Of a stretch of 26,668 bases of DNA, positions 1-7,648 are shown one piece after another. The notes beneath the pieces are model-generated. The model did not search any database, had not been told where the DNA came from, and saw only the letters and a program-made list of their open reading frames with translations. Each line of letters opens with the position of its first letter. The stretch's first letter is position 1. Where the stretch lies: positions 1-26,668 of the forward strand of contig DATKOR010000040.1 in assembly GCA_035524495.1 (NCBI GenBank), given 5' to 3'. A program made the translations under genes and the position numbers. Origin of the DNA: CAIKZZ01 sp035524495 (lineage in GTDB: Bacteria > Pseudomonadota > Gammaproteobacteria > Steroidobacterales > Steroidobacteraceae).

Positions 1-101
1 ATGTGGACGGTGTCGCGCGCCTCGCCGAGGGCCGGGGTCGCGGCCGCCGCGGCGGCGAGCGCCGTCGCGCCGATCAGCGTGCGAAGGAGGGAAGCGTGCA
101 T
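1..101 (-). CDS. Secreted protein, N-terminal fragment (possibly phosphate-binding PstS)
   Basis: Leftward gene cut by the window edge; only 33 complete codons are visible. They read as a signal peptide: MHASLLRTLIG, an alanine-rich hydrophobic core, then a likely signal peptidase site after PALG, with the mature protein starting EARDTVH. GAGG lies about 8 bases before the ATG at 101. Mature starts of the type ARDxxxI occur in proteobacterial phosphate-binding PstS proteins, and two Pho-box-like heptamers lie about 80-95 bp upstream. Those two points suggest a phosphate-starvation periplasmic protein, but too little sequence is present to identify the family. Export is well supported; the PstS assignment is a guess. 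Confidence 0.5.
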   Translation of the reverse strand, partial: MHASLLRTLIGATALAAAAAATPALGEARDTVH

Positions 102-179
102 GGGAACCTCGTACGTTTCTGGGGGTGTGCGCCCGCGGCGCGGGATCAAAAAACCGTATCAGTCACGGGCGCGCATTCT

Positions 180-197
180 GTGACCGGTGTGTGACGG
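180..197 (-). promoter_or_regulatory. Possible Pho box upstream of the leftmost gene
   Basis: On the minus strand the heptamers CCGTCAC (197-191) and CGGTCAC (186-180) lie in direct repeat exactly 11 bp apart. That is the geometry of a PhoB box (two CTGTCAT-like heptamers, 11-bp period). Each heptamer matches 5 of 7 positions. The site is upstream of the signal-peptide gene starting at 101. It may be chance in GC-rich sequence. Confidence 0.3.
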
Positions 198-308
198 ATT
201 CATGACGCGGGCCGGCCGGCGCCGCCGGCCGCCGTAAATGCGAGGGGTGGCAACCAGTTACGCGTATTGCCCGGCGCGGGCCACGGCGTAGCGTTGGGCT
301 TGTCCGAG

Positions 309-326
309 GGGCGCCACGCGGCGCCC
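309..326 (+). other. Perfect hairpin in the leader of the CBS gene
   Basis: GGGCGCC - ACGC - GGCGCCC forms a 7-bp perfect stem with a 4-base loop. It ends 8 bases before the GGAGGT ribosome binding site (335-340) of the CBS gene starting at 346. It could influence leader stability or translation. Nothing shows a specific ligand. Confidence 0.35.
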
Positions 327-345
327 ATGACACTGGAGGTGCCTT

Positions 346-792
346 ATGAGCCTCATCGACCTGTGCACCCGCAGCCCGATCACGATCGCCGCTGACGCGT
401 CGCTCGTCGAGGCCGCGCAGCAGATGCGGGCCCGGCACGTCGGATTTCTGGTGGTCACGGCCGATGGCGGCAACGGACCGCCGCTCGGCGTGCTGACCGA
501 CCGTGACATCGTCGTCGAAGTCGTCAGTGAGGGCGTCGACCCGACCACCGTGACCGCCGAGGATGCGATGACCCGTGAGCCACTCCTCGTGCGCAGCGAT
601 GCGACCCCCGAGCAGGTGCTCGAGCAGATGCGCGCCTTCGGCGTGCGCCGCGCCCCGGTTGTCGACCCGAGCGGCTCGATCGTCGGCGTCGTCGCGCTCG
701 ATGACATCCTCGACTGGCTCGCCGGCACGCTCGGCAACGCCGCGGCGGTCGTCCGTCACGAGCAGCGGATCGAGCGCCAGGTCCGCGCCTGA
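346..792 (+). CDS. Two-CBS-domain protein
   Basis: Protein of 148 residues made almost entirely of a CBS pair. CBS1 runs from about residue 7 (SPITIAADASLVEAAQQM) to 65, with GVLTDRDIV. CBS2 runs from about 75 to 135, with MTREPLLV and GVVALDDILDWL. There is no attached enzymatic or transporter domain. CBS pairs of this stand-alone type usually bind adenosyl ligands such as AMP, ATP or SAM and act as energy sensors on partner proteins; the partner here is unknown. GGAGGT sits 5 bases before the ATG. The gene converges on the CBS/ACT-like gene with only 3 bases between the stop codons. A hairpin lies in the leader. Confidence 0.85.
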   Translation: MSLIDLCTRSPITIAADASLVEAAQQMRARHVGFLVVTADGGNGPPLGVLTDRDIVVEVVSEGVDPTTVTAEDAMTREPLLVRSDATPEQVLEQMRAFGVRRAPVVDPSGSIVGVVALDDILDWLAGTLGNAAAVVRHEQRIERQVRA

Positions 793-795
793 ACG

Positions 796-1452
796 CTAGG
801 ACGCGCCGGGACCCACCGCGAGCACGTTGAGCACGCGGTGCCCGGCGCGCCACAGCGCCTCGACGAAGGCCGCGCCGCCCGCCCCTTCGACGCGCACGAC
901 GCAGACCGGGACGTCGTGCTGGCGGCTGAGGACGAGGCTCTTGACCTCGAGCGGCTGGTCCGCGGCCAGCGCCGCGACCGCTGCGAAGGGGTGTGCACAC
1001 GCGCTCGCATCGAACGTCACGCGCAGCCCGGCGCGCTCGGCGGCGAAGAGGCTCACGAACGCGCGAAAGACGTCCGACTCGGTGATGACCCCGACGAGGT
1101 GCCCGTCGCGCACCACCGGCAGGCCGCCGACCTTCCTCGCGCACATCAGCGCCGCCGCGGCCTCGATCGGGTCGTCGGGCCGGACCGTGACCGGTTCGTG
1201 GCGGACGAGGTCGCCGATGCGGGTCACGCTGCGCCCGGGCGCGCCGACGTCGACCGCGAAGGGGTTCACGTCCGGCGGATAGGCATGCATGAGATCGGTC
1301 GCCGTCACGACGCCGACCAGCCGCTCGCCGGGCGGGGCGACGATCGGCAGGCGCCTGATCCGGCGCCGCGCCATCAGGCGCGCGGCCTCCACGATCGGCG
1401 TGTCGGCGGCGACGCTGACGACGTCGCGGCTCATCCACATGCTGACGATCAT
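796..1452 (-). CDS. CBS-domain protein with ACT-like C-terminus (AcuB-like)
   Basis: Protein of 218 residues. It contains a CBS pair: CBS1 at about residues 5-60 (MSRDVVSV, GVVTATDLM) and CBS2 at about 80-135 (VRHEPVTV, GVITESDVF). A C-terminal segment of about 75 residues (from AGLRVTFDAS) has alternating strands and helices resembling the ACT-type tail of AcuB-like proteins. ATG 1452 lies 4 bases after the acyl reductase stop codon, so the two are very likely one transcript and may be translationally coupled. Inference: an adenine-nucleotide or other small-ligand sensor acting with the neighbouring lipid enzymes. No catalytic motif is visible. An internal ATG at 1440 is an alternative start. 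Confidence 0.8.
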   Translation of the reverse strand: MIVSMWMSRDVVSVAADTPIVEAARLMARRRIRRLPIVAPPGERLVGVVTATDLMHAYPPDVNPFAVDVGAPGRSVTRIGDLVRHEPVTVRPDDPIEAAAALMCARKVGGLPVVRDGHLVGVITESDVFRAFVSLFAAERAGLRVTFDASACAHPFAAVAALAADQPLEVKSLVLSRQHDVPVCVVRVEGAGGAAFVEALWRAGHRVLNVLAVGPGAS

Positions 1453-1456
1453 GCGG

Positions 1457-3445
1457 TTACCAGTGCACCCCGCGCATCAGGTTCGCGAAGATCACGGCCT
1501 CGGGCGTCGCGACCGTTGCGGGCGACGCGCCGGGCGCGGGGCCGGCCGCGGGCGGGCTCTCCGGGAACATCCGAAACGCCGTGCTCATGACAATCTCCGA
1601 GAGCTTGGGCGCGAGCAGCTGCATCCACTGCGCGAACAGCCCGAGGCGCGTCGCGAGGCGCTGCGGCCTGCGGATCAGCGCCTCGGCGACGAGGTCCGCC
1701 GCCTCCTCGGGCGCGATCGTCGGCATCTGCTCGTAGATCCGGGTCGGCGCGATCATCGGCGTGCGCACGAGCGGCATGTTGATGACCGTGAACGCAACGC
1801 CGGCGTCGGCGAACTCGGCGGCCGCGCAGCGCGTGAAGGCCTCGAGCGCGGCCTTGGAGCCCGCGTAGGCCGAGAAGCGCGGCGGGTTCGCGAGCACGCC
1901 GATCGAGGAGATGTTGAGGACGTGGCCGCGGCCGCGCTCGACCATCGATGGCAGGAGCGCGAGCGTCAGGCGCACGCTCGCGAAGTAGTTGAGCTGGATC
2001 AGCCGCTCGTAGTCGTGGAAGCGATCGTAGGCCTCGCGGATCCCGCGGCGGATCGAGCGCCCGGCGTTGTTGATCAGGATGTCGACGCGGCCGTGCTCGG
2101 CGAGCACGCGCTCGGCGAGCGCGGCGACCGAGGGCCCGTCCGTCAGGTCGCAGGGGTAGACGCGAGCGGCGCCGCCGCGCGCGGCGATGGTCTCGCGGAC
2201 CGCCTCGAGCTTCGCCGGATCGCGCGCGACGAGCAGCACCGTCCCGCCCGCCTCCGCGACCCGCAGCGCCGTCGCCTTCCCGATCCCGGAGGAGCCGCCC
2301 GTGATCAGCACGATCTTGTCGCGCACCGCCCCGCCGAGGCTGCGGTCGAGCGTGAGGTCGGGGTCGAGGGTCCGCTCCCAGTAGTCCCACAGCCGCCACG
2401 CGTAGTCCTCGAGCGGCGGCACCCGGATGCCGGCGGCTGCGAGCAGCGCCGTCGTCTTCTGGCAGTCGAAGCGCGTCGGGTAGTTGATGAACGCGAGCGC
2501 CTCGCGCGGGATCGCGAGGCCGTCGAGCAGCTCCTCCGCGACGCGCTTGACGGGCTCAAACGCGCTGACCGCGCCGGCGAGCTCCTTCGGTACGCGCTCG
2601 ATCAGCTTCGGATCGATGCGGATCGTCGCCTGCGGCGCGTGCGCGGCCTTCGCGAGCACGTTCAGCACCTCGCCGAGCCGCCGCGGCCGCGGGTCGGTCA
2701 GGTGGAAGCATTCCCCGTCGTGCCCGGGAAGGTGCGCGAGGTGCTCGAGCGCCCGGACCACGAAGTCGACCGGCACCAGGTTGACCCAGCCGCCCTCGAG
2801 TCCCACGAGCGGCAGCCAGTTGGGCCAGCTGCTCCGGAGCTTCTGCAGCAGCTTGAAGAAGTAGTACGGCCCGTCGATCTTGTCGATCGCGCCGGTCGCT
2901 GATTCGCCGACCACCATCCCCGGCCGGTAGATGCGCCACGGGACGCGCCGCTCGGCGCGCACCCGCGCCTCGCCGTCGTGCTTGGTACGAAAGTACGGAT
3001 GCTCAAGCCCGGTCGCCTCATCGAACATCGCCTCGGTGAAGGTCCCCCGGTAGAGCCCGGCGGCCGCGATCGAACTCATGTGATGGAAGCATTCGCACCC
3101 CACCCGCGCCGCGAAGTCGAGCGCATGCTCGGTGCCCGCGACGTTGGCAGCGGCGTCCTCGTCGGCCGCGGCCGTGATGTCGTACAGTGCCCCCAGATGG
3201 AACACGTGGCCGACCCGTCCGCGAAGCTCCGCGAGGGTGGCCGGCGCGACGCCGAGCGCCGGCGCCGCGAGGTCGCCGACGACCGGCACGACGCGCATCG
3301 GGTCGAGGCCGGCGGCGTCGCGCTGCGACTCGAAGCGCGCCTGCGAGCCGGCGCGGACCAGCACGTAGACGATGTCGCGCGCGGCGAGCCGCGCGACCAG
3401 TCGCCGGCCGATGAAACCCGTGCCACCGGTGACGAAATAGGCCAT
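1457..3445 (-). CDS. Two-domain fatty acyl-CoA reductase (Marinobacter FAR type, alcohol-forming)
   Basis: Protein of 662 residues with two fused SDR domains. The N-terminal extended SDR has TGGTGFIG at 6-13 and a YxxxK pair at Y151/K155, with family-specific stretches such as WRIYRPGM and DKIDGPYYFFK. The C-terminal classical SDR has GGSSGIG at 383-389, NNAG at 459-462, serines 513-514 and Y527/K531. From memory, the sequence and length closely follow the bifunctional Marinobacter acyl reductase (about 661 residues) that converts acyl-CoA or acyl-ACP through the aldehyde to the fatty alcohol. Both active sites appear intact. ATG 3445 is chosen because the family begins MxYFxTGGTGFIG; an upstream TTG at 3466 would add 7 residues. 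The gene is divergent from a wax ester synthase, the enzyme that would use the alcohol, and is followed after 4 bases by a CBS gene. Confidence 0.88.
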   Translation of the reverse strand: MAYFVTGGTGFIGRRLVARLAARDIVYVLVRAGSQARFESQRDAAGLDPMRVVPVVGDLAAPALGVAPATLAELRGRVGHVFHLGALYDITAAADEDAAANVAGTEHALDFAARVGCECFHHMSSIAAAGLYRGTFTEAMFDEATGLEHPYFRTKHDGEARVRAERRVPWRIYRPGMVVGESATGAIDKIDGPYYFFKLLQKLRSSWPNWLPLVGLEGGWVNLVPVDFVVRALEHLAHLPGHDGECFHLTDPRPRRLGEVLNVLAKAAHAPQATIRIDPKLIERVPKELAGAVSAFEPVKRVAEELLDGLAIPREALAFINYPTRFDCQKTTALLAAAGIRVPPLEDYAWRLWDYWERTLDPDLTLDRSLGGAVRDKIVLITGGSSGIGKATALRVAEAGGTVLLVARDPAKLEAVRETIAARGGAARVYPCDLTDGPSVAALAERVLAEHGRVDILINNAGRSIRRGIREAYDRFHDYERLIQLNYFASVRLTLALLPSMVERGRGHVLNISSIGVLANPPRFSAYAGSKAALEAFTRCAAAEFADAGVAFTVINMPLVRTPMIAPTRIYEQMPTIAPEEAADLVAEALIRRPQRLATRLGLFAQWMQLLAPKLSEIVMSTAFRMFPESPPAAGPAPGASPATVATPEAVIFANLMRGVHW

Positions 3446-3531
3446 GAGCGTCTGCCTGGAACCCAACCTCCGCCAAACTTAGCGCCGCCCGGCCGGCGCG
3501 GCCTCGTGGCAAGCCTCTATGCGGGGCCGCC

Positions 3532-5040
3532 GTGATCCCGGCCCGCCACCACATGGACAGCATCGACGCGGCCTGGCTGCGCATGGACAAGCGCACCAAT
3601 CCGATGATCATCAACGGCGTCTGGGTCCTCGAAGGACGGCTCAGCCTCGAGGCACTGAAGCGCCTCGTCGCCGAGCGCTTCCTGATCCACGAGCGCTTCC
3701 GCTCGGTGCCCGTCGAGGAGGCGATCGGCGGCGTGTGGCTCGAGGATCCGTACTTCGACCTGGACGCCCAGGTGGGAGTGCAGCGCCTGCCGGCCCGCGC
3801 CGGCCAGGCGCAGCTCGAGGCGCTGTGCAGCGAGCTTGCGAGCACCGGACTCGACCCGCGCCGCCCGCCGTGGCGCTTCGACCTCGTGCCCGAGTACGGC
3901 GCGGGCTCGGCGGTGATCGTGCGCATCCACCACTGCTACGCGGACGGGATCGCGCTCGTGCGCGTGCTGATGGGCATGACGAGCGAGACGCCCGACGGCG
4001 CGCCGATCGAGGCGCCGCCGACCAGCGAGTCCGGCCACCCGGGCGACGACTTCGTCGCGCCGTGGCTGGCGCCGCTGCTTGGGCCCGCGGCCCGCTGGCT
4101 CGGCAGCGCGGTCGGGGGCGGCAGCTCCCTCGTCGAGGCGAGCCTGAAGCGCCTCGCGCGCCCGATGGACGCCTTGGACGAGGCCAAGCACGTCGCCGGC
4201 ATGGCCGCCGAGCTCGCGGCGATCCTGCAGTACACCGACGATCCGCCGACGCCGCTGCGCGGAGCGCTCGGAGGCCGCAAGCAGGTCGCGTGGGCCTCGC
4301 CGATGCCGCTCGAGGACGTCCGCACGGTCGCGCACGCGCTCGGCGTCACGATCAACGACGTGCTGATGTCGGTGATTGCGGGCGCCCTCGGCCGCTACCT
4401 GCGCAATCGGCGCGTCAGGACCCAGGGCCTCAAGATCCGCGCGACGCTGCCCGTGAACCTGCGCCCGCCCGAGGAGCCGCTGTCGCTCGGGAACCGCTTC
4501 GGCATGGTGCTGCTCGAGCTCCCGGTCGGGCTCGCCGATCCCATCAAGCGCGTGAAGGTCGTCCACGAGTCGATGCAGGCGCTCAAGAGCTCGGAGCAGC
4601 CGCCGGCGGCGTTCGCGACGCTCGCGGTGCTCGGCAGCCTGCCGGCGCTCGTGCAGAACCTCGCGATGGACGTGCTGACGCGCAAGTCCTCGGCGGTGAT
4701 CTCCAACGTCCCGGGACCCCGCACGCCGCTCTACGTCGGCGGCCAGCGGGTCCGCGAGCAGTTCTTCTGGGTGCCGCAGACCGGCAGCATCGGGCTCGGC
4801 ATCAGCGTCCTCACCTACGCGGGCGAGGTGCAGTTCGGGATCATCGCCGACAAGAGTCTGATCCCCGCGCCGCACTCGATCGTCGATGGCTTCGCGCCCG
4901 AGTTCGAGCGCCTCGCGCTCGTGACCGTGTTCGGCGCGATGCACGCCAAGAAGCCGCGTCAGCCGAGGGCGGCGCGCGCCGCCTCGACGTCGAGGCGCTC
5001 CATCGCATCCAGGGGCCGAAAGCCCGCGGCGCGCTCGTAG
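3532..5040 (+). CDS. Wax ester synthase / diacylglycerol acyltransferase (WS/DGAT)
   Basis: Protein of 502 residues (counting from GTG 3532) that transfers an acyl group from acyl-CoA to a fatty alcohol (wax ester) or diacylglycerol (triacylglycerol). The catalytic HHxxxDG motif is HHCYADG at residues 133-139. Other family blocks are present: PPWRFDLV near 112, TINDVLM, LPVNLRP and NVPGP. They cover the N-terminal acyltransferase domain and the C-terminal WS/DGAT domain. Start choice is uncertain: ATG 3553 (MDSIDAAW) also fits the family N-terminus, and neither start has a strong ribosome binding site. The gene is divergent from the fatty acyl reductase across about 86 bp, so the two may share a control region. 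The C-terminus ends in an Arg/Ala/Ser-rich tail that overlaps the convergent TPR gene. Confidence 0.9.
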   Translation: MIPARHHMDSIDAAWLRMDKRTNPMIINGVWVLEGRLSLEALKRLVAERFLIHERFRSVPVEEAIGGVWLEDPYFDLDAQVGVQRLPARAGQAQLEALCSELASTGLDPRRPPWRFDLVPEYGAGSAVIVRIHHCYADGIALVRVLMGMTSETPDGAPIEAPPTSESGHPGDDFVAPWLAPLLGPAARWLGSAVGGGSSLVEASLKRLARPMDALDEAKHVAGMAAELAAILQYTDDPPTPLRGALGGRKQVAWASPMPLEDVRTVAHALGVTINDVLMSVIAGALGRYLRNRRVRTQGLKIRATLPVNLRPPEEPLSLGNRFGMVLLELPVGLADPIKRVKVVHESMQALKSSEQPPAAFATLAVLGSLPALVQNLAMDVLTRKSSAVISNVPGPRTPLYVGGQRVREQFFWVPQTGSIGLGISVLTYAGEVQFGIIADKSLIPAPHSIVDGFAPEFERLALVTVFGAMHAKKPRQPRAARAASTSRRSIASRGRKPAARS

Positions 5041-5810
5041 AGCTTCAGCGCCTCGGCGCGCCGCCGCTCGCCGAACGCGGCGACGAGTCCGTTGCCGTAC
5101 TCGAGGTGCGCGATCGCCGACTCGGGCGCGAGCTTGAGCGCCTCCTTGAAGTGCCTGACCGCGGCCTCGCCGCTCGCGCCGTAGGTGAGGCGCGCGACGA
5201 AGTCGCCGACCTTGGCGACGATCTCGGCGTGGTAGAGGCCGAGCGCGATGTGCGCATCCGCGTGCCGGGGCTCGAGCGCGAGCGCTTTCTCGAGGCTCTG
5301 CCGCACCCGGGTCGCGTGGCCGGCCGCGAGCGCCTGCAGGACCGAGGTGCGCTGGCTCAGGCGCCCGAGCACGAAGGCGTGCATGTAGTGGGCGTTCGCG
5401 AGCTTGGGCGCCGTTTGCGCGGCGCCCGCGGCGAGCACGACCGCGCGCTCGAGGAGCGCGACCGCGCGCGCCTCGCGTTTCTCGAGGTAGCGCGTGTAGA
5501 TGCCGGCCGCCTTGGCCGCGACGATCGCGCCGAGCGCCCCGAGCGCCTCGCCCTCGGTCCAGGCGCGCTGGAAGTCGCCGCTGTGGAACGCGCGCCACGC
5601 CTCCTGCAGGCGCCGCGCGAGCTCCTCGTCGGCGAGCTTGCGCGGCAGCGCCGCCGCGTCGCCGAGCGCCGCGACGCGCTTCAAATCCGGCCAAGGCTCG
5701 CGATCACCCTGATGCAGCTGCGGCCAGGCCTTCCTGAGCGCCGCCCCCTCGAGCGTCGCGATCTTGTGAGGAAACGGTATCCACTCACCTTTCAGCGACT
5801 TGGACGCCAT
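4959..5810 (-). CDS. Tetratricopeptide repeat protein
   Basis: Protein of 283 residues rich in helical Ala/Leu repeats. TPR-like units are visible from about residue 80 to 270, for example LEKALALEPRHADAHIALG and FKEALKLAPESAIAHLEYG. There is no signal peptide or membrane segment, so it is probably a cytoplasmic scaffold protein of unknown partner. ATG 5810 (MASKSLKGEW) is preferred because AAGGGG lies about 7 bases upstream; a longer frame to 5858 lacks this. Its 3' end overlaps the convergent WS/DGAT gene by 82 bp, and it diverges from the phasin gene across 125 bp. A role near lipid granules is only suggested by position. Confidence 0.8.
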   Translation of the reverse strand: MASKSLKGEWIPFPHKIATLEGAALRKAWPQLHQGDREPWPDLKRVAALGDAAALPRKLADEELARRLQEAWRAFHSGDFQRAWTEGEALGALGAIVAAKAAGIYTRYLEKREARAVALLERAVVLAAGAAQTAPKLANAHYMHAFVLGRLSQRTSVLQALAAGHATRVRQSLEKALALEPRHADAHIALGLYHAEIVAKVGDFVARLTYGASGEAAVRHFKEALKLAPESAIAHLEYGNGLVAAFGERRRAEALKLYERAAGFRPLDAMERLDVEAARAALG

Positions 5811-5935
5811 CGCAGCCCCTTCGGCAATTACGGATCGGGGACCACGATAGCGGCCCAATAATCCGGATACGTCCGGGCAATACGCAACGGACGGCCGGGC
5901 CCGCAGGTCCCGGCTGCGAGCACAGGAGTAGCGCT

Positions 5936-6415
5936 ATGACAGTACGTAGGACCGCAAAGCGGGGCCGCAAGGTCCGTGGCCGGCGCGCTCGCGCCGAGTT
6001 GCCGATCGTGGACGTCATGCACCAGATCTGGCTGGCCGGCATGGGTGCGCTGTCGCGCGTCCAGCAGGAAGGCCCGCGCGCCTTCCAGTCGCTGATCGAG
6101 GACGGTGCCGCATTCATCGGCCAGGGCCGGGCCCAGGCCGAGAAGCTGCTGCGCGAGGCGATCGGGACCGTGCAGTCGACGGTCGACGAGCGCGTGAAGA
6201 CGACGCGCGACCAGGCCACCGAGACCTGGGAGCAGCTCGAGAAGATGTTCCAGGGCCGCGTGCAGCGCGTGCTGCACCAGGCGGGCGTGCCGAGCGCGAC
6301 CGAGGTCCGGGCGCTCTCGAAGCGCGTCGACCACCTGAACGCGAGCGTCGCGCTGCTGGCGCGGTCGCGCCGTGCCGCGCCGCGGCGGCGGGTCGCGAAG
6401 CGCGCCGTCGCCTGA
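5936..6415 (+). CDS. Phasin (polyhydroxyalkanoate granule-associated protein family)
   Basis: Protein of 159 residues. Residues about 27-130 are the phasin core: QIWLAGMGALSRVQQEG, then a long amphipathic and coiled-coil region, then RVQRVLHQAGVPSATEV and ALSKRVDHLNA, which are hallmark stretches of the PhaF/PhaI type. Both ends are strongly basic (RRTAKRGRK at the start; RRAAPRRRVAKRAVA at the end), reminiscent of a short PhaF-like nucleoid-binding tail. Phasins coat storage granules. Here the substrate could be PHA, or wax ester or triacylglycerol droplets, given the wax genes upstream; no PHA synthase is in the window. AGGAG precedes the ATG. It is first in a rightward run, 10 bases before the patatin gene. 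Confidence 0.88.
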   Translation: MTVRRTAKRGRKVRGRRARAELPIVDVMHQIWLAGMGALSRVQQEGPRAFQSLIEDGAAFIGQGRAQAEKLLREAIGTVQSTVDERVKTTRDQATETWEQLEKMFQGRVQRVLHQAGVPSATEVRALSKRVDHLNASVALLARSRRAAPRRRVAKRAVA

Positions 6416-6425
6416 CCGCTGACCG

Positions 6426-7634
6426 ATGCTGACGCTGCAGCCCGCCCCGCGGCCGCAGCGGCACAAGCGCCCCCGGCTCGGGCTCGCACTCGCCGGGGGC
6501 GGGCCGCTGGGCGCGTTTTACGAACTCGGCGCCCTGCAGGCGCTGAGCGAGTGCATCGAGGGGCTCGACCTCACCGAGCTCGACGTCTACGTGGGCGTCA
6601 GTTCCGGCGCGATGATCGCCGGCGCCCTCGTCAACGGCATCACGACCGCCGACATGGGCGTGATGCTGATCGACAACGCGGCGCGCGAGTTCCCGATGAC
6701 GCCGCGGCTCTTCCTGCAGCCGGCGTTCCACGAGTACTTCGCGCGGGCGCGCGGCTCGGTGGGGCTCCTCGGCGCCGTCGCGCGCCAGATCCTCAAGTCC
6801 CCGTCGCAGAACGCCTGGGCCGCCGCGCTCGGGCCGCTCGGGCGCCTGGTCCCGACCGGGCTCCTCGACAACCGGCCGATGGAGCGCTACCTCGCCGAGG
6901 TCTTCTCGAGCCACGGGCGCAGCAATGATTTTCGCAGGCTCGAGCGGCCGCTCTACGTGATCGCGACCGATCTCGACGCCGGCACCGAGGCGCGCTTCGG
7001 CGCGCCAGGCCACGACCACGTGCCGATCTCGCGCGCGATCCAGGCGAGCACGGCGCTGCCGGGCCTCTACCCGGCCGTCGAGATCGACGGCCACAGTTAC
7101 GTCGACGGCGCGCTGGTTCGCACGATGCACGCCTCGGTCGCGCTCGAGGAAGGCGCGACGCTCGTCTTCTGCGTGAACCCGCTGGTCGCCTTCGACGCCT
7201 ACGCGAACGGCCACCGCAGCCATGACCTGAAGCGCGGCGGGCTGCCGCTCGTCATGAGCCAGACCTTCCGCGCGCTGATCCAGTCGCGGATGCAGGTCGG
7301 CATGGCGGGCTACCGCCAGCGCTTCCCGTCGAGCGACATGGTGCTGCTCGAGCCCGACCGCTCGGACGAGGAGATGTTCTTCACGAACGTCTTCAAGTAC
7401 TCGGGCCGGCGCCGGCTCGCCGAGCACTCCTACCAGCGTACGCGCTCGGACCTCGCGCGCCAGGCACGCTCGCTCGCGCCACTGCTTGCGCGCCACGGAT
7501 TGCGGCTCAGGACCGACGTGCTGAAGGATCCGACCCGGACCTTTCGCGCCGCGATCACGTCGCGCCTGCCGCATTTCGGGGCGGTCAGCGCCCGTCTCGG
7601 CGCCGCGCTCGACCGACTCGAGGCGACGCTCTGA
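6426..7634 (+). CDS. Patatin-like phospholipase / lipid acyl hydrolase
   Basis: Protein of 402 residues with an N-terminal patatin domain. The glycine-rich oxyanion loop is LAGGGPLGAF at about 22-31. The nucleophile elbow is GVSSG at 57-61 (Ser59), and the catalytic Asp is in YVDGAL (Asp227). The Ser-Asp dyad is therefore intact. There is no signal peptide. The C-terminal 170 residues are not identifiable. Such enzymes hydrolyse lipid esters. Position 10 bases after a phasin gene, and near wax ester genes, suggests mobilisation of stored lipid or PHA, but substrate specificity cannot be read from sequence. It is probably co-transcribed with the phasin and the next two genes. Confidence 0.88.
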   Translation: MLTLQPAPRPQRHKRPRLGLALAGGGPLGAFYELGALQALSECIEGLDLTELDVYVGVSSGAMIAGALVNGITTADMGVMLIDNAAREFPMTPRLFLQPAFHEYFARARGSVGLLGAVARQILKSPSQNAWAAALGPLGRLVPTGLLDNRPMERYLAEVFSSHGRSNDFRRLERPLYVIATDLDAGTEARFGAPGHDHVPISRAIQASTALPGLYPAVEIDGHSYVDGALVRTMHASVALEEGATLVFCVNPLVAFDAYANGHRSHDLKRGGLPLVMSQTFRALIQSRMQVGMAGYRQRFPSSDMVLLEPDRSDEEMFFTNVFKYSGRRRLAEHSYQRTRSDLARQARSLAPLLARHGLRLRTDVLKDPTRTFRAAITSRLPHFGAVSARLGAALDRLEATL

Positions 7635-7648
7635 GTCCTGAGCGCACG

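Noticed and set aside
1289..2902. Long plus-strand open frame of 537 codons opposite the fatty acyl reductase
   Set aside because: It is composed of Arg/Asp/Glu/Ala-rich low-information sequence and lies opposite a gene with clear domains; it is a codon-position GC shadow.
3519..5861. Plus-strand frame of 780 codons over the WS/DGAT and TPR genes
   Set aside because: It overlaps two well-supported genes in other frames and shows no domain motifs.
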